Shown one piece after another: positions 8,138 to 16,916 of a DNA stretch of 34,963 nt. The translations under genes and the position numbers were made by a program. Positions within the stretch are counted from its first letter, which is position 1. Each line of letters begins with the position of its first letter. This DNA comes from JAGMXM01 sp964458325 (GTDB taxonomy: Bacteria; Verrucomicrobiota; Verrucomicrobiia; Limisphaerales; UBA1319), in assembly GCA_964458325.1 (NCBI GenBank), contig CAYWIM010000046.1, forward strand, positions 1 through 34,963, given 5' to 3'. Under the pieces are notes generated by a model. That model was not told the origin of the DNA and made no database searches. It worked only from the letters and a program-made list of their open reading frames with translations.

Positions 8138-9547
8138 CTACATCCACCCGCCGCCCAGGACCGCATAGAGCCGCACCTGGCTGGCCATTTGCTCGAACCG
8201 GAGGAACACCAGGGCCTGCTGCGCCGCGAACAGGGACCGCTGCGCATCGAGGACGCCCAGGTAGCTGTCGATGCCCTTGTCGTACCGGGAATTGGCCAGC
8301 CGATAGGTCTCGGAGGAAGCATGGACCAGGGATTCCTGGGCCGCTACCTGCTCACCGACCGTCCCCCGGACCGCCAGCACATCCACGACCTCCCGGAACG
8401 CGCTCTGAACGGCCTGCTCGTATTGGGCCACGGCCATTTCCCGCTGCGCCTGGGCTGCCCGATACGCCGACCATGTCCGCGCATCGAAGATCGGCATAAG
8501 GATGCGTGGCGCGTAGCTCCACGCCCCCGATCCCGATTGGAAGAGGCCGTCCAGGTCGCTGCTGGCTGTCCCCACGGCCGCGGTCAGGCTAACTTGCGGG
8601 AAGAAGGTCGCGCGTGCCGCTCCGATGTCCGCGTGCGCGGCCCGCAGCATGCTCTCGGCCTGCAGGATGTCCGGTCGGCGCAGAAGCACGTCCGAAGACA
8701 CCCCCGCGCTGATTTCCGGAGAGGCAACGATCCCGCTCAATCCCGAGGGCAGAAGCTCCTTCGGGACCGGCGCGCCCGCGAGCAGATTCAAAGCATTCTC
8801 GTCCTTGGCCACCTGCTGCGTGTAGATGGCCACGTCCCGCCGGGCGACATCCAGCGGGATCTGGGCCCGATACAGATCGAGTTCGGTCGCCAAGCCCAGT
8901 TGATGGCGCCGCTTGACCAGTTCATAAGCCGCCTGCTGGGCCTGGAGCGTCGTTTCTGACAGGGTCAGGTTCTCCCGATCGGCCGCCAGCGCCAGGCAGG
9001 CGTGGGCGACTGAAGAGACAAGCAGGATCTGCGCCCCGCGCCGCGCCTGCTCGGTGGCCAGGTACTCCTCCAACGCCCGATCCTTGAGGCTGCGGATCCG
9101 ACCGAAGAAGTCGATCTCCCATGACGTCACGCCCAGGTTGACGTCGTATCGTTCAACGGTCATCCGGTTGCCCGTGCCGGAGAGGTCGCCGGGGACGCGC
9201 GCCCTGCTGCCGCTGCCGACGGCATCCAGGGTGGGGAACAGCTCGGCCCGCTGGATCCCGTACATCGCGCGTGCCCGCTGGACGTTCAATGCTGCCAGGC
9301 GCAAGTCCCGGTTGTTGGCCAAGGCGATCCCGATCAGCTCCCGCAGCTTCGGATCGGCGAAAAACTCCTGCCAGCCGAGGTCGGCGGCCGCCAGGACGTT
9401 GGTCGAGGTGGCAGCCGTCGTGTAAGCCGGGCCGCTGGGCCATTGGGCCGGGACCGGCGACGGGGGCCGGCTGTATTTGGGAGCCATCGTGCAGCCGGCC
9501 AGGACAATCCCGATCGCCGCCAGCCCAAACCATGCGTTCTGGTTCAT
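8138..9547 (-). CDS. Outer-membrane efflux lipoprotein (NodT/OprM-type channel)
   Basis: A 469-residue TolC-fold protein that forms the outer-membrane exit duct of an RND efflux pump. It begins with a lipoprotein signal peptide ending in the lipobox LAGC (MNQNAWFGLAAIGIVLAGC), followed by the MAPKYSRPPSPVP segment typical of the NodT family. Two OEP repeats follow, including DVLLRRPDILQAESMLRAAHADIGAAR. The start at 9547 lies one base after the pump gene's stop, which indicates tight coupling. It is the last gene of the operon. Confidence 0.93.
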   Translation of the reverse strand: MNQNAWFGLAAIGIVLAGCTMAPKYSRPPSPVPAQWPSGPAYTTAATSTNVLAAADLGWQEFFADPKLRELIGIALANNRDLRLAALNVQRARAMYGIQRAELFPTLDAVGSGSRARVPGDLSGTGNRMTVERYDVNLGVTSWEIDFFGRIRSLKDRALEEYLATEQARRGAQILLVSSVAHACLALAADRENLTLSETTLQAQQAAYELVKRRHQLGLATELDLYRAQIPLDVARRDVAIYTQQVAKDENALNLLAGAPVPKELLPSGLSGIVASPEISAGVSSDVLLRRPDILQAESMLRAAHADIGAARATFFPQVSLTAAVGTASSDLDGLFQSGSGAWSYAPRILMPIFDARTWSAYRAAQAQREMAVAQYEQAVQSAFREVVDVLAVRGTVGEQVAAQESLVHASSETYRLANSRYDKGIDSYLGVLDAQRSLFAAQQALVFLRFEQMASQVRLYAVLGGGWM

Positions 9548-9548
9548 G

Positions 9549-12500
9549 TCAGTGTTCTCCGGATGAAGTGGACGCGGCCGCTGGCATCGCGCCGGCCGGG
9601 CGGCGTTTGCCGAATGTCTTTTGGATGATGACATAGAACATCGGCGCGAACAGGGTGACCAGGAACGTCGAGGTCACCACCCCGCCGATGACCGAGGTGC
9701 CGATGGCGACTTGGGCGCCGGCGCCGGCGCCGGTGGCCATCGCCAGCGGCAGCACGCCAAACCCGAACGCCAGCGAAGTCATCACGATCGGCCGCAGCCG
9801 TAATTTGGCCCCTTCCAATGTGGCCTCGATCAGCCCCATCCCTTCCTCGACGCGTGTCTTGGCGAACTGAACGATCAGGATGGCGTTCTTGGTGGTTAAG
9901 CCAAGGGTGGTGAGCAGGCCGATCTGGAAATAGACGTCATTGGACAATCCCCGGAGCGTCGAGGCGATGACGCCGCCGATGACACCCAGCGGCAGCGCCA
10001 CCAGGATCGAGATCGGGATCGGCCAGCTCTCATAGAGGGCGGCCAGACAGAGGAAGATCACCAGGATCGAGAACGCATACAGGGGAGCCGCATGCGCCCC
10101 GGCCTGCCGCTCCTGATAGGAAAGCCCGGTCCAATCGAAGCCAACACCTTGCGGAAGCATTTTGACAAAGCCTTCCATGGCGCCCATGGCCTCGCCCGAG
10201 CTCCGGCCGGGCGCCGCCTCGCCAATGATGTTCATCGACGGAAATCCGTTGAATCGCTCGAGCTTGGGAGGCCCATAGGTCCAGTGCCCCGACGCGAACG
10301 AAGAAAACGGAACCATCTTGCCCTTGGTGTTGCGCACATAAAGTTTTTCGAGGTCCTCGGGCAGCATCCGGTAGGGCGCATCGGCCTGCACGAACACTCT
10401 CTTGACCCGGCCGCCTTGGATGAAATCGTTCACATAGGAGCTGCCGAATGCCGCCGAGATCGTATGATGAATGGAGCTGACCGGCACCCCCAGTGCGCCC
10501 GCCCTGTCCCATTCCACGTCCACTCGGTATTCGGGCACGTCTTCAAGACCGTTGGGCCGGACCTTCGTCAGAACGGGGCTTTGCGCCGCCATGCCCAGGA
10601 GCATGTTGCGCGCTTCCGTCAGCTTCGCATGGCCCAAGCCGCCCCGATCCAGCAGCTGAAAATCGAATCCAGTCGAGATGCCCAGCTCGACCACAGCCGG
10701 CGGCGCGAAAGCAAACACCATCGCATTCCGGATCGTCGAGAAAACTCCCATCGCTCTGCCAGCGATCGCCGGAACCTTCAGATCCGGCCGGTCGCGCAGA
10801 TCCCAATCCTTGAGCCTGACGAATGCCATGCCGGCGTTCTGGCCTCGCCCGGCCAGGCCGATGCCGGAGATGGTCATGACCGCTTGCACGGCATCCTTCT
10901 CGCTTTCCTGGAAATGGCTCCGCACCTGGCTGAGAACGTCTTTGGTCTGCTCGAGAGTCGAGTTGGCCGGCAGCAGCACCTGGACCAGCAGCTGACCCTG
11001 ATCCTCATCCGGCAGATAGGCGGTGGGCATTCGCTGGAATAGAAAGCCCATCGCCACCACAATCGCGATAAAGACAAATCCATAGCGGAATTTCCGGGCA
11101 AGGGACCGGCTCACCAGCTTTAAATACAGCTCTCGGGCCCAGAAGAAAAACTGGTCGAACCTGCGGAAGAACGGCCGCAGAAACCAGATGCCACCCTCGG
11201 CTGGCTGGTGCCCCTTGGGCACCGGCTTGAGCAGCGAGGCGCACAGCACCGGTGTCAAGATCAACGCCACCAGCACCGATAGCAGCATCGACGCGATAAT
11301 CGTGATCGAGAACTGGCGGTAGATCACGCCGGTCGACCCGCCGAAGAACGCCATCGGCCCGAAGACCGCCGAAAGCACCAGGCCGATGCCGATCAACGCG
11401 CTGGTGATCTGGTCCATCGATTTGCGAGTGGCCTCGAACGGGGGGATGCCTTCCTCGCTCATGATCCGCTCGACGTTCTCGACCACCACGATGGCGTCAT
11501 CGACGAGCAAGCCGATCGCCAGCACCATGGCGAACATGGTCAGCATGTTGATCGAGAACCCAAACAGCCCCAGCACCGCGAACGTCCCCAGAATCACGAC
11601 CGGCACCGCGATGGTCGGGATCAGGGTGGCCCGCATGTTCCCCATGAACAGGTACATCACCAGGAACACCAGCACGATGGCCTCGATCAGGGTCTTCACG
11701 ACCTCGTGGATGGCCTTCTGGATAAAGGGCGTCGTGTCCATCGGATAGACGACTCTCATGCCGGCAGGAAAGAACTGGCTCAGCTCCTTCATCTTGGCAC
11801 GGATGGCGTCCGCCGTGTCCAGGGCGTTGGCGCCCGCCGCCGCCCGGATCGCCAAACCCGCCGCCGGCTTGCCGCTGTAGAACGCCTCGATGTCGTAGAA
11901 TTCCGTGCCCAGCTCCACGCGCGCCACATCCTGAATCCGCACGATCGATCCGTCCGGGTTGGTCCGAAGCGGGATGGCGCCGAACTCCTCGGGTGTCTTG
12001 AGCATGCTCTGCACGGTGATGACCGCATTCAACCGCTGGCCTTCCACCGCAGGCGCGCCGCCAAATTGGCCGGCGGACACCTCGACATTGTAAACGTCGA
12101 GGGCCGCGATGACCTCCTGCACCGTCAGTTGATAGTCGTTGAGCCGGTCGGGATTGAGCCAGATCCGCATCGCGTATTGGCTGCCGAACACCTCGACTTC
12201 GCCCACCCCCGGCACCCGCGAAAGAACCTTCTCGATGTTCGAGAGCGCAAAGTCCCGCAAATCGGTCCCATCCATGCTCGCGTCTTCCGAAATGAGCCCC
12301 ACGACCAGCAGGTAATTGCGGGTGCTTTTCCTCACCTGAATGCCCGCCCGTTGCACCACCTCCGGCAGGCTCGCCATGGCCAGCTGCAGCTTGTTCTGCA
12401 CCTGCGCCCACGCCAGGTCCGGATCCGTCCCTGGCGCGAACGTCAGCTCGAGCCGCGCCCCGCCCGCCGAATCGCTCGTCGCCGACATGTAGAGCATGTT

Positions 12501-12722
12501 GTCGAACCCGGTCATCTTCTGCTCGATGATCTGCGTCACGCTGTTCTCGACCGTCTCCGCCGACGCGCCTGGATAGGACGCGCTCACGGAGATGGACGGG
12601 GGCGCGATGGGGGGGTATTGAGAAATCGGCAGGTTGAAGATCGCCAGGGAGCCCGCCACCATCAGGATGATGGCGATGACCCAGGCGAACACCGGGCGCT
12701 GCAGAAAGAATCGCGATAGCAT
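9549..12722 (-). CDS. RND multidrug efflux permease (HAE-1 family, AcrB/MexB-like)
   Basis: This 1057-residue inner-membrane pump uses the proton gradient to expel hydrophobic compounds through a trimeric assembly. It starts with MLSRFFLQRPVFAWVIAI, the standard HAE-1 N-terminus. It has twelve predicted membrane helices in two halves, each followed by a large periplasmic loop, and the proton-relay aspartates in GLLVDDAIVVVENVER (around residue 408). PTAYLPDEDQGQ marks the second periplasmic half. The length is normal and no lesion is seen. An AAGG ribosome-binding site lies 7 nt before the ATG. It lies between the adaptor and the outer-membrane channel, so the full tripartite pump is encoded here. 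Confidence 0.96.
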   Translation of the reverse strand: MLSRFFLQRPVFAWVIAIILMVAGSLAIFNLPISQYPPIAPPSISVSASYPGASAETVENSVTQIIEQKMTGFDNMLYMSATSDSAGGARLELTFAPGTDPDLAWAQVQNKLQLAMASLPEVVQRAGIQVRKSTRNYLLVVGLISEDASMDGTDLRDFALSNIEKVLSRVPGVGEVEVFGSQYAMRIWLNPDRLNDYQLTVQEVIAALDVYNVEVSAGQFGGAPAVEGQRLNAVITVQSMLKTPEEFGAIPLRTNPDGSIVRIQDVARVELGTEFYDIEAFYSGKPAAGLAIRAAAGANALDTADAIRAKMKELSQFFPAGMRVVYPMDTTPFIQKAIHEVVKTLIEAIVLVFLVMYLFMGNMRATLIPTIAVPVVILGTFAVLGLFGFSINMLTMFAMVLAIGLLVDDAIVVVENVERIMSEEGIPPFEATRKSMDQITSALIGIGLVLSAVFGPMAFFGGSTGVIYRQFSITIIASMLLSVLVALILTPVLCASLLKPVPKGHQPAEGGIWFLRPFFRRFDQFFFWARELYLKLVSRSLARKFRYGFVFIAIVVAMGFLFQRMPTAYLPDEDQGQLLVQVLLPANSTLEQTKDVLSQVRSHFQESEKDAVQAVMTISGIGLAGRGQNAGMAFVRLKDWDLRDRPDLKVPAIAGRAMGVFSTIRNAMVFAFAPPAVVELGISTGFDFQLLDRGGLGHAKLTEARNMLLGMAAQSPVLTKVRPNGLEDVPEYRVDVEWDRAGALGVPVSSIHHTISAAFGSSYVNDFIQGGRVKRVFVQADAPYRMLPEDLEKLYVRNTKGKMVPFSSFASGHWTYGPPKLERFNGFPSMNIIGEAAPGRSSGEAMGAMEGFVKMLPQGVGFDWTGLSYQERQAGAHAAPLYAFSILVIFLCLAALYESWPIPISILVALPLGVIGGVIASTLRGLSNDVYFQIGLLTTLGLTTKNAILIVQFAKTRVEEGMGLIEATLEGAKLRLRPIVMTSLAFGFGVLPLAMATGAGAGAQVAIGTSVIGGVVTSTFLVTLFAPMFYVIIQKTFGKRRPAGAMPAAASTSSGEH

Positions 12723-12731
12723 GGCGCAGCC

Positions 12732-13970
12732 TTATGGGTTCGATGTGGAAGCGGCCCGGGCAGCGGGCCCCGGCTGCGCCGCAGGCCCAGGCTGCGGCGC
12801 GGGCGTGCGGCCGCCTTCGAAAGGAACCTCCTTCACCGCTGCCCCAGGCCGCACTTTCTGCATCCCCTCGGCAATCACTTTGTCCCCTGCCTCCAGACCT
12901 GAGGAAACCAGCCATTGATCGCCAATCGTTCGCTCGACCTTCAACTGCCGCTGCGCCACCTTGCCTTCGGCATCCACGATCAGCGCCACCGGATTCCCCT
13001 TGGGATCCCGCGAGACGGTTTGCTGGGGGATCAGGATGGCGTGCTCGTTGACGCCCTCCTTCACGACCACCCGAACAAACATCCCCGGCAGCAAAAGGCC
13101 CTTGGGATTCGGAAACACCATCCGCAACGTCACCGTCAGCGTGGTCGAATCGACCGAAATGTCCTGGAACTGGAGTATCCCTGGCTGCGCGTACTTGGTC
13201 CCGTCGGGGAGCAGCAATTCGACCTGGCTCGCATTGGTCCCTTTGCGGGTCAACAGGCCGTCCTCGAGCCGCCGCTTGAGGCGCATCACTTCGGCTGTCG
13301 GCTGGGGAACGTCGACGTAGATGGGATCCTGTTGCTGAATGGTGGCCAGAGGCATGGGCTGATACGCCGTCACAATCGCGCCGTCCGTCACGGTCGAGGT
13401 TCCGATCCGCCCCGAGATCGGCGAAACCACACGCGCGTAATTGAGGTTGATCTGCGCGGTCTCGACCATTGCCTTCCAATATTCGACATCGGCCTGCGCC
13501 TGCTTCAGCGCCGCATCCGCGTCATCGAAGTCCTGCTGGCTGACGGCTTTGTCGGCCAAGGCTTGCTTGAAACGGCCGGCCCTGGACTGGATGGCGGGCA
13601 GGCTTGCCTCCGCGCGGCCCAGCGCCGCCCGGGCATTGTTGAGCGCTGCCTGGAATGGCGCCGGATCGATCTGGTAGAGCTCCTGGCCTTCCTTGACGTC
13701 CGCCCCTTCCGTGAACAGCCGCTTCAGGATCAGGCCGTTGACCTGGGGCCGGATCTCCGCAATCAGATACGGCGACGTCCGGCCTGGCAGCTCGGTGGTC
13801 AGCAGAACCGGCTTCCGCTCGACCGTCACCGTCGCCACCTCCGGCAGTCCCGGGGCCTGCTGCGGCCCGGCCTGGCGGCGGCAGGCTGTCATCGACAGCC
13901 CACAGCACAGCGCCGCCCCGACCGCCGTCCACTGAACCATTCCCCCCCACGTCTGATGTTGAACTTTCAT
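12732..13970 (-). CDS. RND efflux periplasmic adaptor (membrane-fusion protein)
   Basis: This 412-residue protein bridges the pump and the outer-membrane channel. An N-terminal export signal ends at a probable lipobox (LSMTAC), so it is probably a lipoprotein. The order is lipoyl half-motif (TSPYLIAEIRPQVNGLI), helical hairpin with many Ala/Gln (about 105-175), second lipoyl half (ARVVSPISGRIGTS), beta-barrel and membrane-proximal domain (LLLPGMFVRVVV). The tail is Pro/Ala/Gly-rich, as in many adaptors. The start at 13970 overlaps the upstream thioredoxin stop by one base (TGATG). Confidence 0.94.
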   Translation of the reverse strand: MKVQHQTWGGMVQWTAVGAALCCGLSMTACRRQAGPQQAPGLPEVATVTVERKPVLLTTELPGRTSPYLIAEIRPQVNGLILKRLFTEGADVKEGQELYQIDPAPFQAALNNARAALGRAEASLPAIQSRAGRFKQALADKAVSQQDFDDADAALKQAQADVEYWKAMVETAQINLNYARVVSPISGRIGTSTVTDGAIVTAYQPMPLATIQQQDPIYVDVPQPTAEVMRLKRRLEDGLLTRKGTNASQVELLLPDGTKYAQPGILQFQDISVDSTTLTVTLRMVFPNPKGLLLPGMFVRVVVKEGVNEHAILIPQQTVSRDPKGNPVALIVDAEGKVAQRQLKVERTIGDQWLVSSGLEAGDKVIAEGMQKVRPGAAVKEVPFEGGRTPAPQPGPAAQPGPAARAASTSNP

Positions 13971-14392
13971 CACGCTGTTTTCTCCTGATTGCCTGGCAAT
14001 ACCCTCGATCTCACATGGTTCTCCTCCGCCCGGGATGTCGCATCCGTCTCCCGGCACACCGCCCTGAGCTTCGCATGAATCGCTTCCTTGCTGACGGTCC
14101 CTACCACTCGAGCCAGAAGGCTCCCCCCCCAAAAACAGAGCAGCGTGGGAACCGATTGAATATCATACAACATGCTCAGGTCGGGATTGTCGTCCGCGTT
14201 CACCTTGACGACCCGAACGCTCTCGGCACACTCGGCGGCCACATCGTCTAACACCGAATCCAGAATCTGACAGGGACGGCTCCATGGCGCCCAAAACACA
14301 ACGAGGACCGGCACTTTCGATTGAAGCACCGCCAGATCGAACCCCGCCTGACCCACTTCGGCAATCGGCCTTTCGGACGGATCGGCGTTCAT
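13970..14392 (-). CDS. Thioredoxin-like protein with a single-cysteine SRPC site
   Basis: A 140-residue thioredoxin-fold protein. The active-site region reads FWAPWSRPCQ in place of WCGPC, so the nucleophilic N-terminal cysteine is lost (Ser-Arg-Pro-Cys) and only the second cysteine remains. The cis-proline region SVPTLLCFWGG is intact. Without the first cysteine it cannot do normal dithiol exchange; a chaperone, peroxiredoxin-like or monothiol role is possible. It is the first gene of the RND efflux operon and overlaps the adaptor start by one base, so it is probably co-expressed with the pump. There is no signal peptide, so it should be cytoplasmic. Confidence 0.85.
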   Translation of the reverse strand: MNADPSERPIAEVGQAGFDLAVLQSKVPVLVVFWAPWSRPCQILDSVLDDVAAECAESVRVVKVNADDNPDLSMLYDIQSVPTLLCFWGGSLLARVVGTVSKEAIHAKLRAVCRETDATSRAEENHVRSRVLPGNQEKTA

Positions 14393-14404
14393 GTTTTCGA
14401 CCTG

Positions 14405-14420
14405 ATCATGACTTCATGAT
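14405..14420. promoter_or_regulatory. Palindromic operator candidate upstream of the efflux operon
   Basis: ATCATGA (14405-14411) and TCATGAT (14414-14420) form a perfect 7-bp inverted repeat with a 2-bp spacer, 13 bp upstream of the thioredoxin start; a third TCATGG half-site follows. The size and place fit a dimeric repressor such as TetR or MarR, but no such regulator gene is nearby. Confidence 0.45.
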
Positions 14421-14901
14421 TCATGGTGATTTGTTGAAACACTTTTCGTGCCAGCAGGCCATACATTTTTACAATCTATTGATAATTAGTCATATAAAAC
14501 CAAATTGCACTCTCTGGTTGTGGTTCGATAAATCGGATGTGCGAAAAGTCGTCTGGAAAACGTGTTTCGGTTCGGCTCGTGCGGCTGAGGCGGGGGATCT
14601 GATGTCCGGCTGCCCTGGAGGCCAGGGAGATGAGCGATCGTCTGGAGGGGTCGCGGTCACATGCACTGAAGCGCCCGGATTCGGTTCCCGGCGGCGCCGC
14701 GATCCGGGCGGCGACCGCGCAATCCGCCGGGTGCGGAAGCAAAGGCCATGGCATCCATGGGAGGCGGACAGCCCCGTCGGCGTGCGGGCATCCACGGCAG
14801 GGTCAGACTGCCTCGCAGAATGGGCCAAATTGTGAATTGACGCTTCACGGAAGGGCTAGTAGTTTGCGGCAGTTAAGGCCTGTGGTAAAAACTTTATTCG
14901 T
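14421..14901. other. Intergenic region without a recognised gene
   Basis: The first part (14430-14515) is markedly AT-rich and is the likely promoter zone of the minus-strand efflux operon. The rest is GC-rich, and its open frames have no recognisable protein features. A weak TTGCGG...TAAAAA pair shortly before 14902 could be the pseudopilin promoter. I see no RNA gene here. Confidence 0.4.
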
Positions 14902-15765
14902 ATGAAGAAAGTACTGTGTTCGTCCGAACGTCGAACCAATGGGAAGCCATTGGATTCTGCGGGATTCACCCTGATCGAGCTCCTGGTGGTTATCGCGATC
15001 ATTGCCATTTTGGCAGGGATGCTGCTGCCCGCGCTGGCCAAGTCGAAAACCAAGGCCCAGGGCATCATGTGCATGAACAACTCCAAGCAGATGATGCTGG
15101 CCTGCAGCATGTATCTGAATGACAATTACGACAAGTTCCCCGGCGCGCACCATGGCGGCTTGGCCCAGAACCCAACTCCGAACGATCCGCAGGCGCCCTG
15201 GGTCGTCGGCTGGCTCGATTGGAGCACGCGCGCGGATAACACCAATATCAACTATCTGATCGACCGTCGGTTCTCAAAGCTGGCGCAGTATTTTGCCAAC
15301 AGCAAGAACATCTACAAATGCCCCGCCGACGTCTTCCTCGCGCAGGTCCAGCGCAATGCCCGCTGGTCATCGCGCGTCCGCAGCATCTCGGGCAACATCC
15401 ATGTCGGCGAGGGCAACTCCGAAAACCACGGCGGAGCCGCCGATTACGATCACATCAAGAAGATGGGCGACGTCCGGAAACCAGCGGACACCTGGATCTA
15501 TGTGGATGAGCACCCCGACAGCATCAACGACGCCGGATGCTTCGCTCCCTACACGACATCCTTCATCGACCTGCCGGCCAGCTACCACAACGGCGCCTGC
15601 GGATTCGCCTTCATCGATGGCCACTCCGAAATCCATAAATGGAAAGGCTACGCCGCCGGCGTCAAGATCACCTATCAAGATTACTCGGGGCCGGCCATCT
15701 CCCCCAACGATCCTGATCTCCAGTGGTATCGCCACAAAACCCAGCTCAAGGCCGGCAAGTTCTAG
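14902..15765 (+). CDS. Type II secretion/type IV pilin-like pseudopilin with H-X9-DG motif
   Basis: This 287-residue protein carries a prepilin leader: a basic N-terminus, then the G/F cleavage site in SAGFTLIELLVV, and a single hydrophobic helix ending LLPALAKSK. The globular part ends with the H-X9-DG signature (HNGACGFAFIDG), the form abundant in Planctomycetota and Verrucomicrobiota, where many copies occur per genome. It would be processed by a prepilin peptidase encoded elsewhere and assembled in a pseudopilus or anchored in the inner membrane. No clear ribosome-binding site precedes the ATG. It stands alone and is followed by a strong terminator. Confidence 0.92.
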   Translation: MKKVLCSSERRTNGKPLDSAGFTLIELLVVIAIIAILAGMLLPALAKSKTKAQGIMCMNNSKQMMLACSMYLNDNYDKFPGAHHGGLAQNPTPNDPQAPWVVGWLDWSTRADNTNINYLIDRRFSKLAQYFANSKNIYKCPADVFLAQVQRNARWSSRVRSISGNIHVGEGNSENHGGAADYDHIKKMGDVRKPADTWIYVDEHPDSINDAGCFAPYTTSFIDLPASYHNGACGFAFIDGHSEIHKWKGYAAGVKITYQDYSGPAISPNDPDLQWYRHKTQLKAGKF

Positions 15766-15794
15766 ACCGTTGCGCATCGCCGGCTTTGCCGTGC

Positions 15795-15825
15795 CAGCCC
15801 GCCTCTCGAGCGGGCTGTTTTGTTT
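15795..15825 (+). terminator. Rho-independent terminator of the pseudopilin gene
   Basis: CAGCCCGC (15795-15802) pairs with GCGGGCTG (15810-15817), an 8-bp GC-rich stem with a 7-nt loop, followed by the T-rich tail TTTTGTTT. It lies 29 bp after the pseudopilin stop. Confidence 0.85.
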
Positions 15826-15882
15826 CTGGAAATGCCCATTGACTTCGATCCGGCGGTGCAATAGGTTTTCGTTCCCCCGATC

Positions 15883-15959
15883 GGGGGTGTAGCTCAATTG
15901 GTTAGAGCGCTGCCCTGTCACGGCAGAGGTTACGGGTTCGAGCCCCGCCACTCCCGCCA
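15883..15959 (+). tRNA. tRNA-Asp (anticodon GTC)
   Basis: A 77-nt cloverleaf: the acceptor stem GGGGGTG pairs with CACTCCC (one G-T pair), D-arm TAGCTCAATTGGTTAGAGC, anticodon stem CTGCC/GGCAG with loop CTGTCAC giving anticodon GTC, and T-loop TTCGAGC. The discriminator G and an encoded CCA end it. The outermost T-stem pair is A-C, a small irregularity. The Mu-like element begins only about 30 bp downstream. Confidence 0.95.
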
Positions 15960-15990
15960 TTCCCGACGCTGTATGCCTTCGCGGGCAAAT

Positions 15991-16170
15991 TGTACAGAAT
16001 GCTGAATAAGCCTGAAGAGCCGTTAGGAGCTTGAATTACAGAGGGTTAGGCCCGAAATTCCGTAGCGCCGCGGCGGGGCTATTTGTACGGTTTTTTCAGG
16101 CCTGTACGGAATTGCGCGCATTCGTAAACCCTTTGCAATCAACACTTGGAAGTTTAATCCGTACAACTAT
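15991..16170. repeat. Left-end repeat cluster (candidate transposase-binding sites)
   Basis: Three sites of the form TGTAC(A/G)G occur on the plus strand (TGTACAGAAT at 15991, TTGTACGG at about 16083, TGTACGGAATT at about 16103). One is inverted (AATCCGTACAACTAT near 16157), preceded by CTTGGAAGTTT. The last block is a near copy of the right end of the element at 29668-29705. Multiple spaced sites per end are the norm for Mu-type ends. Confidence 0.6.
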
Positions 16171-16531
16171 CCCGTGAAGGTGGGGGGTGTGAACTGCGAA
16201 CTGCCCAGCGCCCGAATCCGCCGACGGCCAGTGTATCAATCAAGTACAGGCGGCCGCCCGGTCTGGCACCAGGTTCCGGCTCGGATTCTGTGATTCCGGC
16301 AAGGCCCAGCCGATAGTCGATTCAATCGACGATCGAATATGTGGCCAGTTTGCAGCGGCCATGCACGACCCTTTGAAATCCGCTGCAGTTGGCTTGCAGA
16401 CCTGAAGCATGGACCGGGCGCCTGGCGCTGGAGCGCGGCGCTCGGTTTCCGTCGTGGCTACGTGCGTGCGGAGCTGGGCGCGCCCATCCGGTTCGAGGGG
16501 GAATGTGTGGCGGGATCCTGGCCGGCCCAGG
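16171..16531. other. Sub-terminal region without a recognised gene
   Basis: About 360 bp between the left-end repeats and the first minus-strand gene. Open frames on both strands here overlap one another and lack recognisable features or good starts. I see nothing else in it. Confidence 0.4.
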
Positions 16532-16885
16532 TCAAAGCTCCATGCCGGCCTTTGCTTTGCCCGAGGCCACCAGTTCAGCCCAGTGCCTGGCCGCCGCGAC
16601 GATCTTCGGGTTCGCGGTGCAATCATGCATCGTTTCCTTATAGGTACCACCCCAGGCGTATTCCTTCTCCACAATTACAGCCATCGGCCAATCCTGTAGG
16701 CCGGTCCAATGGACCTTTCCGCAATGAGCGATTCCATCAGCGAGTGGACCTGGGCAGGTATCAATGTTGCATAGCACACCGCTGACAATCGCCCGAGGAA
16801 CGAGATAACCATTTTCTTCAGCGATGAATGCCCTCTCGAATTTCAAATCGTCATCGCTATTTTCAATGACGGTTACAGTTCCCAT
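16532..16885 (-). CDS. Hypothetical protein, 117 aa, element-borne
   Basis: I do not recognise this protein. It starts MGTVTVIENSDDD and has a mixed, coding-like composition with four cysteines (at NIDTCPGPL, IAHCGKVHW, a VLCN site and MHDC) that could bind metal. There is no signal peptide or membrane segment. It is the last gene of the leftward unit, 31 bp after the MuF-like gene, so a role with head proteins or host interaction is possible but unsupported. Confidence 0.6.
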   Translation of the reverse strand: MGTVTVIENSDDDLKFERAFIAEENGYLVPRAIVSGVLCNIDTCPGPLADGIAHCGKVHWTGLQDWPMAVIVEKEYAWGGTYKETMHDCTANPKIVAAARHWAELVASGKAKAGMEL

Positions 16886-16916
16886 TTCGTGTGATCTGTT
16901 CCAGGTCAATAATGGA

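Noticed and set aside
11497..13479. Long minus-strand open frame of about 660 codons across the pump and adaptor genes
   Set aside because: It is a frame-shifted shadow of the RND and adaptor genes, low in hydrophobic residues and rich in Gly/Arg.
14630..14905. Plus-strand open frame before the pseudopilin
   Set aside because: No ribosome-binding site, low-complexity basic composition and no family resemblance.
15930..15959. tRNA-Asp 3' end as an integrase attachment site
   Set aside because: No copy of the tRNA 3' end was seen at the right side of the element and there is no tyrosine or serine integrase gene; transposition by MuA explains the region better.
16240..16674. Minus-strand open frame near the left end of the element
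   Set aside because: It overlaps the better-supported 117-aa gene in another frame and has an Arg/Pro-rich shadow-like composition.
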